Source: Cryptomeria japonica
Lineage: Eukaryota; Streptophyta; Pinopsida; Cupressales; Cupressaceae
Assembly (NCBI RefSeq): GCF_030272615.1
Contig: NC_081410.1
Span: 143,873,349 to 143,937,348 of the forward strand
Length of the DNA: 64,000 nt
Reading direction: 5' to 3'
Made by a program: the position numbers and the translations under genes. Below, piece by piece: positions 40,886-52,481 of the stretch (positions within the stretch are counted from its first letter, which is position 1; each line of letters starts with the position of its first letter). Below the pieces are notes generated by a model, which saw only the letters and a program-made list of their open reading frames with translations, was not told the DNA's origin and did no database searches.

Positions 40886-41629
40886 TGCCCCTGCTATGTA
40901 TTTCTTCTTCTTTGAATAAATTCTAACCCCTATTCTATTGGAAATTCAGCATTTTCAAAATTATTAGGGATTGAATCTGCAATATTAGGGATTGAATCTG
41001 CAAATCCAAATTAAATCTACACTTACAAAATCAAATTCTAGCCAAAAAAATGACCCAAAGTGAAAAAAATCATTCACTACTCCAAACGCTTGTTTAAATT
41101 TACTAATATTGTTACACCATTTGTAAATCAACAATTGATATGAGTCACAATTTTCTATCAAAATACTTTTATTAATCTATTCATTTCCAACAATTTTCAT
41201 TTATATAAACTAATATAGTTTTTTTTATATCATCACAAAGATAGCACATTGAATATATTCTAAATATTTAATATTTTTATATATCTATGTTAAATGGATT
41301 TTATTCTCCTTTAAATTAGGCGAGGGCTCTTTATTTTGTCTCTTTTCAACCCTAAGCCATCAAAGGAGTCTCATAGGTTCTTAGAATGATCATAATCTTA
41401 TATGCATTCATTGGCAAATCCTACACCTACACTTCACTTAAAAAAATATAAGAAATTTATAGTTTACTTAGAAAAGGGAACAAAATTTAAGAAAAAAACT
41501 GAAAACCAATAATTATATACAGCAATTGGGTTCGCCATAATAACAGCAAAGCCTGCAAGTGATTAAAAATCCAATCAACACTCATTTATGAACTGACATT
41601 CCTGCGTTGCTGACTCTGTTAACACTTTC
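40886..41629. other. AT-rich intergenic stretch
   Basis: No gene seen. A 22-base tandem duplication (attagggattgaatctgcaa) lies at 40960-41003. Confidence 0.45.
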
Positions 41630-42140
41630 AGTGCTGCCACTGTGCAATCCATTTGAATAATATAAAGTTGTCCTTCTATGGGACCCTTCATTTATTCCTG
41701 AATAAATTAGTCATGAAAACTTGTCCAATTCCACAATGTGTCTGAACTGACAGAAAAGTAATCATAAAAAACAATCCAGGATGGGTTCTTAGCTTTTCAT
41801 TACTTCTTCTCACCCACATAAGAACGATAATAAAAACAACGATATGACAGAAAAATAATGATAAAAGACAATCCATTAATAAAGTACTATGATACCCTGT
41901 TTTCTGTTCACTACTACATTCCAAAATGAACAATGAAGCAATTCAAGCTTTTAAATGGGCCCAATTCAAACTATCCTTTTCAATCTTGTATAGATACCAC
42001 ACAATTCAAAGTCCTGAGGATTAGCTGTCCCCCAACTCTCAATGTCCACATGAAAATTCATGCATAGAACAAAAATGTCATGCAAGTGACTGAAGTTACA
42101 GAAGAAGATGAGTGGCTCAGACAGGGAAGAGGGAGGATCA
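41630..42140. repeat. Fragment of the dispersed gene-flank family
   Basis: 41740-41800 and again 41845-41950 match 4425-4540 (gacagaa..taat.ataaaa..caatcca, ctgttcactact, gaagcaattcaag). The internal repetition suggests a local duplication. 42000-42125 matches 15148-15255 closely. Confidence 0.65.
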
Positions 42141-43399
42141 GATGAATGATCTGAAGGGTTTCAAGCATATAATAGTATATCTAGGTATCATTATTCTTTA
42201 TACATTATAAATATATTATAATAGATGTTTGGTGCATTCTGCGGATTAGATTGCCATTCTTAGATGACCACTCTGGATGTAAGTATAATAGATTTGATGA
42301 ATTATATAAATTAGTATTATAGTCATGTAAAAATTTAGAATCTACTGTTGAAATTCTAATAGTAAATTTAGAAATTTAATTATGAAGTTTAAATAAATTA
42401 AATGTGATATTTAATTTAGTTTTCAATCACTAAAAAATTAGTGAACAATATCAGTAATCAATTCGTTTAGATATTGGAAAAATAGAGTTCGACTAGATAA
42501 AAAAATTTAAAATATAAAATTGACATATAAGTCCAACTATTTAGATTGAATGCTTTAGAAAATTGAACCCTAAGGGCTAGTGATAGCCAAAGTAGCCTAT
42601 AATTCAAACATGTTATAGAGTTGTAACATAAGTACAATTTTATACAGGCTAAAAAAATAGTTTTAGAATTTTATCAAATTTTACCTTGCATACTACAAAT
42701 TCTATGACATACGAACATAATTTTCATAATTTTTATAAAATTACAATCATTGTCTAAAAAATATATCACTTATTATTCCTTTATTGATATAGGAGATTGA
42801 AATTGCATGTTTTTAAGTTCAATTTCATAGTATTCATTATTAATTTTGTGTTTGAAGAAGTTGAATGATTATACAAGTCCATATACCATACTTTGGCATA
42901 ACTATAAAATGCAAATATTTTATGTTAAAGGTGCATAGACACATATAACGACACCACAAACAAAATTTACAAGAGAAAAGTAAGTAGTATATAAGAGTCA
43001 TCTATTCTTTCAACCAATAGGTTACATATAGCTAAATATATTAATATACTTACATTATAAATCATCCTTTGTTCCTCTTCATAAATGGAGAGACTAGCAA
43101 ATTAAATTAAAGATCAAAACTTCAACATATCAAGACATGAAAATTATTATATGGTTAGAAAGCTAAGAGAGAGTTCTATGCAAGTATATTATTTTTGAAC
43201 TTAACAACTAAAGATGTGCAAATGTGATGGATAGTACACTTGACATTGTATTATATTTAGAAAAATGCAAAAAATGTGTCTATGAGAATTGACATGTAAG
43301 TCCAACCCTTTGTGTTGGATGCACAAGGAAAATCCAAGGCTAAGAGTTGGAAATAACCAAATAATATAATATATGAGCATGCTATAACACACTCACACT
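42141..43399. other. AT-rich intergenic stretch with a direct-repeat pair
   Basis: No coding region. About 42514-42620 and 43285-43390 share in order aattgacat.taagtccaac, a ggctaa/gggcta run, ata.ccaaa and catg.tata. Confidence 0.45.
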
Positions 43400-43700
43400 A
43401 CCAAGTCATTTATAAGGAGAAAACATTCCTCTCTTTCTCTTCCCATTTCTTTCTACCTCCTTATATAGCTCACACACTTTGTCATCCTTAGACTATATAC
43501 ACAAAATAAATATTTAAGTGTAAGTAACATTTATATATGCTTTTTTTTACTTTTGTATACTTTAAGTTATATTTCGTGTATATAATTTTAGGATGTTTAA
43601 GAATGGTTCCAAATCTCTAAGAGTCATAATGTAGATTCTAGGTTTTGGAATATCTTATACTTTTTAAAACTTAGTCAAAATTGTGGTAATCGATAAAATC

Positions 43701-43753
<53 letters not shown>

Positions 43754-44290
43754 TTCAGCCCTCCATGTCTCTTTTCTTTCCCTCCCTCTATCTATCCCCT
43801 CTCTATAGAGAGAGAAATTTGTGTAGAGAATCAGAGGTAGGGAGGGTGTGAGGGAGAGTACCTAGGTAGCTTGATAGAGAGAGGGATAGGATATATTGAG
43901 AGAGACTGTGTGAGAGAGAGAGGTAGAGACATGGAGAGAGATAGGGAGATAGAGAGAGGTCCAAAGCTTAGGGGAGAGTGAGTGAGTGAGATAGAGAGGA
44001 AAAGATGACAAAAGCCCAGTGGTTATTGAGATTTTTATCATCTAATAACTATATGGACTTCCAAAACCTAAAATATACATTATAACTCATAGAGAGTTGA
44101 AACCATTGTCAAACATGTTGACACTATATATATGAAACATAACATAAAGTAGCAAAAAGTTAAACATATATATAAATTATGTCATGTTTATTTCATGTAT
44201 ATGGTTTGAAGAAGAGGAAGAGTGTGAAATATATAAGGAGGTGGAGAGAGAGATGAGAAGAGAAAGAGAGAGGTATTTATTTCTTAGAAA
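43400..44290. repeat. Long inverted repeat with TC/GA-rich loop
   Basis: The left arm 43410-43646 (cctctctttctcttcccatt, acctccttatata, ggttccaaatctctaagagt, gattctaggttttgg) matches the reverse complement of 44053-44280. Arms are about 240 bases and imperfect. The loop holds (TC)n at 43704-43748 and GA-rich DNA to 44000, themselves partly complementary (ccctccatgtctct against agagacatggag). All pairs are centred near 43848. Confidence 0.75.
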
Positions 44291-44847
44291 CATGAGCATG
44301 TTATAACATGCACAATCGCTTTATGATTTGTAGTGATCAAGCTTAGAGCCATAATGTGATTGCATTATAACATCCTCGATTGTGGCTTAAATGGGACCAA
44401 AAAGTGGTGTGCCCACCTTTTAGTTCCCTATCTTCTTGCGCTTAGCCACAAGTGGGTATTCTAAACAAAGTACAAGGTTGATGAGATTATTGTGAAATAT
44501 AACTTTAGCATAGTTGGTAGTAAAAGAATGATATTGATTATTAAGAAAAAATTGCTCCAAAAATAAGATTAAAAATACTTATCATACATTGTAGCCAGTG
44601 CATTTGTCAAATGAATGTCAAAAGCATATTTCTAAATAAAAAATCAAGAAGATTCTTACATTCATCAACTTGTTGCACTTGTAGTTTAAGGAAAAGAAAT
44701 TAATGTATATAAATTAGTCAAATCTTTGTATACTTTGAAGTAAGCACCTCATACATGGTACATCAAATACATGCACGATTTGTTTGTAGTTTTTTGGATT
44801 TTAACATGAACATTCAAAAGGAGCATGAAGAAATTGTTAGCATTTTT

Positions 44848-45600
44848 ACATGAATGTTGATGATCTTTTCATCAAAGTGAAGAAAGATCTAAATAAATCA
44901 TTTGAGATGGTTGATTTTGATTCAAGTTGCATTTATGTCTCAAATAGAAGGCTTGTAAAACATAATATTGCAACTTTGTCTCTTAAATAAAGTACAATCA
45001 AAGAGTTTCTCTCAAAATTTAAGATGACTAAATATTATCCAGTGATAACTCCCATAAAAGGAGGTCTTGATATTTTTTAGATTGGAAAAATCATAAAAGA
45101 TATATGACACACTCTTAAAAAAATGGTAAAGTCTCTTTTATCTTACCAACACTATACCAAATGTAGGACTTTTAGTGGACTATCTCCCATGATTTATGAC
45201 ATAACTTAAGATTTCAAATTGGAAAGTAGTAAAGACATAATTTGACTTATGACATCTAAGTATCTATTTCACAAGCTACACAAATTTAAACTGGGATGAA
45301 TCTATTAATAATTGCAAGTCACCATTTGGATATGCATTTCACATTAATTAGAAGTTATCTCTTGGATAAGCAAAAGATAGTCGATTATTGTCATTTCTTC
45401 TATCGACACAAAGTATAAAGTAGCACAAGGAGTTATGTGCAAAGCAACACAACTTTGTAATATTCTTCTTATATATATTCAAACAAGAGCTATGAGACAG
45501 CATGAGTCCCTGCCTTTAGCTAAAAACATGCTAGCAATGAGTGAAGTGTTGAGAACAATTAAGTAGTTGTTTATCTAGCAATAGTAAATTGATAACAAAG
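44848..45600 (+). pseudogene. Copia reverse transcriptase/RNase H fossil
   Basis: Order of motifs: YMNVDDLFIKVKKDLNKSFE (RT catalytic region), KFKMTKYYPVITPI (the conserved block before RNase H), then YTNLNWDESINNCKSPFGYA near 45277 (start of Copia RNase H), then LLSFLLSTQS. Numerous stops and frameshifts make it an old remnant. LTRs were not found on either side. Confidence 0.7.
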
Positions 45601-48060
45601 AACTAATATAAAATTTTCATCTTTAATTCTAAAGCTAAGTATATCTATCTCCCCGTTTATTTATTTTTATTTTTCAATTATCTATGCAAATATTTATTTC
45701 TAAATTACTTATTTTTTAATTCATTATATTTATTTACTTAACCAAAATATCAAAAAAACAATTAAAAACCTTACCTTTTCTTTTTTAAATTTTCAGAAAG
45801 ATTTCTAGATTAAATACAAACATTTTGATGAAATTCTACTTATACATTTGTAAGACATTTTTTAAAATAAAGAAATTATTATTTTTAAATAATTGAATCA
45901 TATATTTCTTAAATAATAAATATTTTCATAATATTTAAATAATAAAATTCCACTCTCATACAAATGCTAGCTAAATAGTCTTAAATTTTGTTTCCTTTAT
46001 TGCACCCATAACTTTTTAAGGAAGTTTTGCATAATGTCAAGGAAAGAATGCGATAAAAACATTTTAATTTTAATTGCAACAGATTCGCTCAAAGAAAATA
46101 ACATTAATAAAATTATGATCATTCATTTAACAAGTTGAAAATAACATTAATAAAATTATGATCATTCATTTAACAAGTTTGACTAGATAATGGTTTAGTA
46201 TTTTAACATTCCGCCAATTACAAATCAAAAAATTAATAATTTTTAAAATAGTTTAATAAGAACAAAAATGAAACTTTGATATAAGATTAAATTTTTCATT
46301 TTGCACAGTTATCAAAGCATACTAATGTTGGAGATGAAAACTGTCATTCAAGTAAAAAATAAAAACTGTCATTCAAGTAAAAAATAAAAAATAAAATAAA
46401 CTATTTTAAAGTTGATACATTTAAATTTTAACTTTTACATTAAAAATTACAAGTAAAATCATAGTAAAAAAGCTAAAAATACAAAGAAATGTATTAACAA
46501 GGTTTTAAAAAAATAATTTTGTTTAGATAATCTCAAATATTATTTAAGTTTTTCTAAATTTTATAATCAACGTTTTATTAAAAAAAATATATAATAATTA
46601 ATATTAGTTTTTAAAAAATATAATAATAATTTAAATTTTTAATGCTACTTAAATTAATACAAAAAATTGAATTAATAGAAGATCATAATTTAAAATCAAT
46701 GATAATGAAAACAAACTAAAATTATTTAATATTTCTATTTCAATTTTCTAACTTTTTTTATCTAAATTATTTTATATAGTTAATATCATTAGTCATTAGT
46801 GTTGAAAGGTATTAAGATTATGTCTATATGTTAGACAAAATGAAACTAATGTTATAATGTTTGGTGGATTTGTCAATATCTTATATTTGTTAAAAACTAT
46901 ATAAAAATGTTGTTGTGTATGTTAAATTTGTTAATAAAGTTCAATTTTTTATTAATGATAAATAAATTTTGTGTTATAAAGAAATATCATATAGTAATTT
47001 GTGAGAAATAGAAGTAATGATTTGTTTGACATTTGTATTCGTGGTACTAATTCTATTCAAAGGGTATTTGTTTCTAATCACTACATCTACTATGTAAAAT
47101 TCTCGCTTTGGATGGCAATTTTTACACATCAACTTGTTCAATAATAGAAGATAAATTTGGAAAAGTAAAAGTGAAATAATTATATACTTTTTTGAAAATA
47201 ATAGTAAAAAACATTAAGAACCATCTTTCAAATAAATGTGATGAATGAAATAAAGACTTTAAGAAATTATGAACTTTCCATATCAATTCATTAAATGTTT
47301 TTAACTACTGTGAATTTCTCACAAAATTATAAGAAGAATTAATATAATTTTTTTTTAAAAAAATTCTACAATTTTAAAATTATTTTAATAAAAGTTAAAA
47401 ACTTATAATTAATATAAAAATATTTTTTTAGTTTTAACATAATATATAATTAAATTAAATTTAATAATTTGTAAAAATATAAAATAAAATTGAAGTCTAA
47501 TGGTAAAGGAATTTTTACTTTATAAATGATTGAAATGTATTTTTAAGGGAAATTTTTTTTAATAGGGTAGTATTTTCTTTTGGGAAATTTATTTTCAATA
47601 TGGTTAAATATTTGACTATTATTAAAATTCAGTTATCCTTCAATATAGTAATGAATATCTCTTTTACTTCAATCTTAAGCACATGTTCGTAAACAATCAC
47701 ATGGAAAATAATTTTACATACTACATGAAATCATAAAAAACAATATTACTGGAAGCAAAGGCAGTGAGAAAACTTAAAATGAAAGACTCATAAATGCGTA
47801 TGTCCAATATTGTCAATTTATGGTGTACGGTTAAAATTTTCTATAAGAGATTAGGAATTCATCTAATTTTTTGCCCTGTCACATTTGATTGGTCATCTCT
47901 TTTTAATTAAAAGAAAAACAAAAAAACCCCAGTAAAAAGTATACCAGCCAATAGAAAAATGTAAAAATGGAAAGAGAAATTGATATTAATAAATAAATCA
48001 GAACAAACTATAGAATAACCTATAAGATAAATATTTAGCACAGTTTCCAAAGCAAAACTA
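45601..48060. other. Extremely AT-rich intergenic stretch
   Basis: No gene seen. It contains a perfect 43-base tandem duplication at 46094-46179 and a 25-base one (ctgtcattcaagtaaaaaat) at 46339-46390. Confidence 0.55.
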
Positions 48061-48079
48061 ATTGAAAGAGGTGAAAACA

Positions 48080-48110
48080 TTAGTCTCCGCCTATAGATAG
48101 GCGGGACTAA
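48080..48110. repeat. Short near-perfect hairpin
   Basis: The sequence ttagtc-t-ccgcctat-ag-ataggcgg-gactaa forms a 14-bp stem with one bulged T and a two-base loop. It is conspicuous because it is GC-rich in AT-rich surroundings. Function unknown. Confidence 0.6.
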
Positions 48111-48263
48111 TAATTTAATTTTATACATTTGAGGCAATGAAGAAGTCAATCAGAGCCCATTAGAAGGGTCTCCACTTCAATAGATGATATTCAACAGGAA
48201 GCTAGTGGACGTACCACATAAGGTAAATGAATGAATGGGATTTTTAATGACGTTTATGAGGAC

Positions 48264-48388
48264 GTATCTATTCTGGCTTCAAAACGACAGTACATGTTAC
48301 ACCATCAATTTTGTAATTAACGGCTGTGATTGACTAACCTGTCACTCACATGCTGTACGAAAGGTCCATTTTGAAACCAGAATAGACA
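48264..48388. mobile_element. MITE-like element, copy 2
   Basis: The ends are gtatctattctggcttcaaaa and, reversed, gtgtctattctggtttcaaaa, a 21-base terminal inverted repeat with two mismatches. The reverse complement matches 14518-14670, which has an extra insertion of about 25 bases. It is non-coding. Confidence 0.75.
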
Positions 48389-48505
48389 CAGCCTGTTCAT
48401 GAGACCAACCAGTCTATGAAATTGAAACTGAGAACAACACAAAGATCTCAAAAGAACCCATTGACCAACCAACCCAGAAAGCAACCCTAAGACAACCACT
48501 AATCC

Positions 48506-48976
48506 TTGCTGATCAGAAGAACAATAGAGAGGTGCAACAAAAACCTCAATCAGGTACACCGAAATCTTGAGACCCGAAATAAATCCCTAGCACTGGCTGC
48601 AGGGGAGACGTCCACCTCCGTAGAACTAGCTGAAAAAGAAACTGAGGGAAGGGCAACACCAAACCCATCTAGTATCCCATGGAATGCAGAGGGAAGAGCA
48701 ACAGGATCCTCTATAGGATTACCAAACAGAAGAACAGGGGCAGCAAAAGACTGCAGTAAACAACAACCCAAATCCTCCAACAGGGCACAACGACCCCCAT
48801 GGAGACCATACTGCAAACAGAGCTCAACACAGCAGATCGATCTGCTGATCCTACCAGAAAAAGGGACCGGCAGAAAAGCCGTAGACCTAGATCTGGAAAA
48901 GAAGCCGCTAAAGCAACCTTCAAAGAGAGGGCAGAATCAGCAGACACAACAAAGTTTTAACTTTGATATTCTATAA
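48506..48976 (+). other. Unidentified ORF in a GC-richer patch
   Basis: The plus strand is open for 156 codons (Gln/Lys/Ser/Pro-rich, ATG at 48506), and two minus-strand frames are open as well. The composition differs sharply from the surroundings. Nothing in any frame is recognised. It may be part of an unknown mobile element or of the 3' region of the gene at 49345-49652. A coding role is unproven. Confidence 0.2.
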
Positions 48977-49344
48977 CTCATGGTTAACCGTGAAAGGCAC
49001 TATCCAGAAGGACCTTATTAATTCTATAAAATTAAATCTCAAACACATTACTTTTTAAATCGAAACAGGAGTCCAACCAAATTTTCTCTTTAGAAGAGGA
49101 ATTATATTAGTACAATAAAAATCCAAAATAAAGTCCACCCAATTCATATTTTTTGATACTAAAATGTCACAGGAATTTTATTACACCCCAAAATAATCTA
49201 TACAACCTTATTCATCAGATCTGCAAATGAAGAATTAAATAAACTTTTCCCCCTCTACACCACATCTGGTACAACATATACATGATAGGATGGGCACTAC
49301 AGACAATACACATCCATTCTTTATTACTGACAGATAAACCCAGA

Positions 49345-49652
49345 TTATGTGCAGCAGCAACAGAGGATGTCGAGGCAGCATTCACAGCTCTCATAACAGC
49401 AGAAGCAGCAGCACAAAGCAAATGCACTGTAGGAAAATAAAGAACTCATTTTGTAAGAACAAACTATTCTTGACTTCAGAAACATGGATAAAAATGCACA
49501 CTTCCTAATAAAGACAACAAACTAATTTTTTTTTTAATGTATGGAAGTCAGATTGTTACATACCAACTGTAGAGACAACCTTTCTCATCCTTTCTTTTCT
49601 GAATATGTTCATAATAAGACATTTCTTGAGCACCTGGTGCTTCCATGTCCAT
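49345..49652 (-). CDS. Small cysteine-rich membrane-tail protein, CYSTM-like, two exons
   Basis: Exon 1 is 49652-49564 and exon 2 is 49426-49345. The donor reads AGTTG|GTATGT and the acceptor TTTTCCTACAG|TG; joining in phase 2 gives an uninterrupted 56-residue protein. It begins [20 protein letters not shown], a polar, charged N-terminal part, and then has a tail of about 30 residues with 15 Cys ([20 protein letters not shown]). This layout, with a polar head and a Cys-rich hydrophobic C terminus, is that of plant CYSTM-type stress-tolerance proteins at membranes; the match is by pattern. The second Met (codon 11) could also start translation. A polyadenylation signal AATAAA lies about 20 bases after the stop. 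A possible 5' UTR intron ends with an acceptor just before the ATG. This is the best-preserved gene in the window. Confidence 0.7.
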
Positions 49653-50307
49653 TTCTCCTCTGAAATTTGATCTCCCACCCAAAAAAAGGTCAGTGATTCA
49701 GAAAACCCACACTTTTGAATTATAGAGAAGCCTCAAGAAAAGTCCAGGAAATCCATCTGTTATATTGCAAATCATATCTTAATTAACTGCTTTAAAAATA
49801 GTATTTTGTTCAAATCCAATGACTTACAGAAATAATAACACATCGACCCGACGTAACTGTCACATAGCTAGCTGAGTGCATGTTCTTGACGTATTTGATT
49901 GGGACTTTTCCATCTTGTAATGGTTGGACTTAAAGGCCTGGATTTCAAAAGAATCTTCAAAGTAATCAGATTCAAATTACGTGCGGGAAAATGTAGTAGT
50001 TTGTTCAAAAAAACCCAGGATTTTAGAAATAATAAGGCATTCATCAATCTAACTATCAGATGGGTATCTGAGTGCATTTCCATTCAATTATTGTTGGACT
50101 TAAAAGACTCCATCAATTTCTAATGAAACCTATCAATCTGATATAATTGAAATTGGATGTATGATTTAAGATCTGTGAGTAGACGATTAATTATAATGGT
50201 GACTGATATGGAGAATAGGCGACTCAATTTTCCATTCAATTTATAACTCTTAATCCAAAAATAATTGAAATTGGATGTATGATTCAAAAATAATTGAAAT
50301 CGTCTTC
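49653..50307. other. 5' flank of the CYSTM-like gene and intergenic DNA
   Basis: A donor-like ctgtaagtc on the minus strand near 49830 and an acceptor-like ttttcag-type site near 49662 could bound a 5' UTR intron. Two direct copies of ataattgaaattggatgtat lie at about 50144 and 50263. No coding region is seen. Confidence 0.4.
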
Positions 50308-50450
50308 GGATATGTAGTGTCGCGGTTAAAATATTTTGTTGGTGAAGTGGCCACCATGGTTCAAATCCCTGCTGTCGTTGTGCTCGCGGAAGTGTGGTGA
50401 TGAGGTCCCCTGTTTGTGGCTTGGATTTTATGGTTGTATGTTAATGATTT
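50308..50450 (+). mobile_element. tRNA-derived SINE candidate
   Basis: An internal RNA polymerase III promoter is visible: an A-box-like tagtgtcgcgg at 50315-50325 and a perfect B box ggttcaaatcc at 50358-50368, spaced 33 bases. The flanks do not fold into an acceptor stem, so an intact tRNA gene is unlikely. A T-rich stretch follows. The 3' end and target duplication were not determined. Confidence 0.5.
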
Positions 50451-52480
50451 TCATTTGTGATTTGTGTATTATTTGAGTTGTGAGTTTTTTATAATTATAA
50501 TTTGTATTTTTTATTATATGTTTTTTCTGAAATTTGTTACATTGACATTTTCACTAGTATCTATTTTTTAATTTATATTTATAAGGTAGATTAATTTTGT
50601 TATATTAAATAGAAAAATTGTATATCAATTGAATTTATGATTTATAGAAGATAAAGTAATAGGGGAGAGGACCCAGTTGTTGAGCATCCTAACTATGCAT
50701 CTTTGAAAATCTTAAGTGGCAATTTCAAATCACTTCCAATTGTTTACAAGAATTTATTTGCAAGTCCTCTACTTTTAGATAAGGTTTCAAGACCTCATCA
50801 TCAAATATGATGCCACCTCTACCTTTAGCTAAGGTTTTAGGACCACATCATCAAATATGATGTCACATCAACGTTCTTTTTGTTTAGGTGTCCATAAAGG
50901 TCTCCCCAAAAATTAGACTAGTAGATGTGTACTAAGTCGTGTTTTGTGTAGATTTGGCATCACACTTTCTAGATCTAAAGAGTACATTTCATTCAGTAAT
51001 GAGTACTTATGATCAACACAAACAACCTTAAAACCACAACTCTTAATATTATATTATTAAAAATATTAGACATTAAATCAAAAAATGCTATCACAAATAA
51101 TAAAACATGTTCAAATACTAAATCTTTTTTTCTAATATTAAATAAAGAGGAAATTTTTTTCCATACAACTGATTCTTAAGATAACTTGATTTTTTTTATA
51201 CACAACATTAGATAAAAGAATTGCACAAAATAATAATATTGTTTCTATAATAATTGGCTGACATTAAAATGCAAAGACACGCTCTTAACTATTGTCAAAT
51301 CTAATAATAAGTATTCACTTCCCTATGGATGACGATGAAACATAGGACGTTCTTATCAAAATTAGGTAGTAGTTAGTAAGATAAAAATAAGTTGTTAAAG
51401 CTTATTGAAATATAAAATAATATTATGTTTTCAAAAGAGATAAATAGAAGCATATTTTAGAAATGTAATTTTGTAAAGGTAAATCCAAGAAACTAAGGAT
51501 TGGCTAATGTTGGATGGTAAAACATAGTGGCTCCAATGCAAATCCAAGGTCTAAGAGAATAGAAGTAGAAGAATTATTTTTTGATTAAAGTTTGTTTAGA
51601 GGAATAATGTTATATATATGCGAAATTACAAGTTATAAATCTATGTTTCATTATGCATTTGAGAGTAATATTGCTTAGGATTAAGATGTATATGAAACAT
51701 AAAAATAAAAATTGTTAAAATAAAATAATGATTTAAGTATAATTCTATAAAAATAGAAAATTAGATTAATGTGTTTGTCAAAAAAAATAATTAAGCAACA
51801 ATTTAACATATATACTTTGATTGCATACAAAGCCTTGAAAGATGCACACATGTTTTACCAATAATTTTTGTATCCATTACTTTAGCTATTATTGCGCTAG
51901 ACACTTGCAAAAAAATATTAGCTAGTAGTTCTTGTAGAATGTAAGTGTTGAGGGAGATTTCCTCACATATCTAGTGGGATGAAAGATTGAATAATTTAAA
52001 TAAAATCCCTTTTTGCCTTGGATGCTTAGATGTTGCTTCTAGCATCTAGATACATGTATAAAATGGGTGAGTGATTCCAAAAAATAATAAAAATGATTCT
52101 TTTAGTAAAAATAGTTGAGGTATGTGAAAGTCCCTTGCAAAATTAGAAGCATGCTTTAGTGTGGCTTTCTCTTATATGACATTAATAAAAAAAATTATTA
52201 GTGTAAACCTCCCTCTAAGCATGTCATTCAAACTATAGATGGGAGTTAAAATATGATTTTCTGTAAACTTAGGTAAATGAAAGATTTAATGCGCAACCAA
52301 GGAACCATCGAGCTTCATGTCACACCCATGTAATTTTCATCACTTAACAAGAAAACGCAAGGAAAAAATAAGAGATGTAACCAATATACTTATCAAGTTT
52401 CAACATGAGACATAGGTCATTTCCCTCATTGGAGTGGGATGTTGTTGTTATCACACATGCTCGGGTATCAAAATAATGTC
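50451..52480. other. AT-rich intergenic stretch
   Basis: No gene seen. A 50-base tandem duplication lies at 50771-50870 (aaggtttcaagacctcatca, tcaaatatgatg). Confidence 0.5.
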
Positions 52481-52481
52481 G

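Noticed and set aside
49215-49427. 70-codon minus-strand ORF over exon 2 of the CYSTM-like gene
   Set aside because: It uses a different frame from the spliced protein; the splice-consistent frame with 15 cysteines is far more convincing.
50308-50380. Functional tRNA gene
   Set aside because: The B box is good but the ends do not form an acceptor stem and the anticodon arm is not credible.
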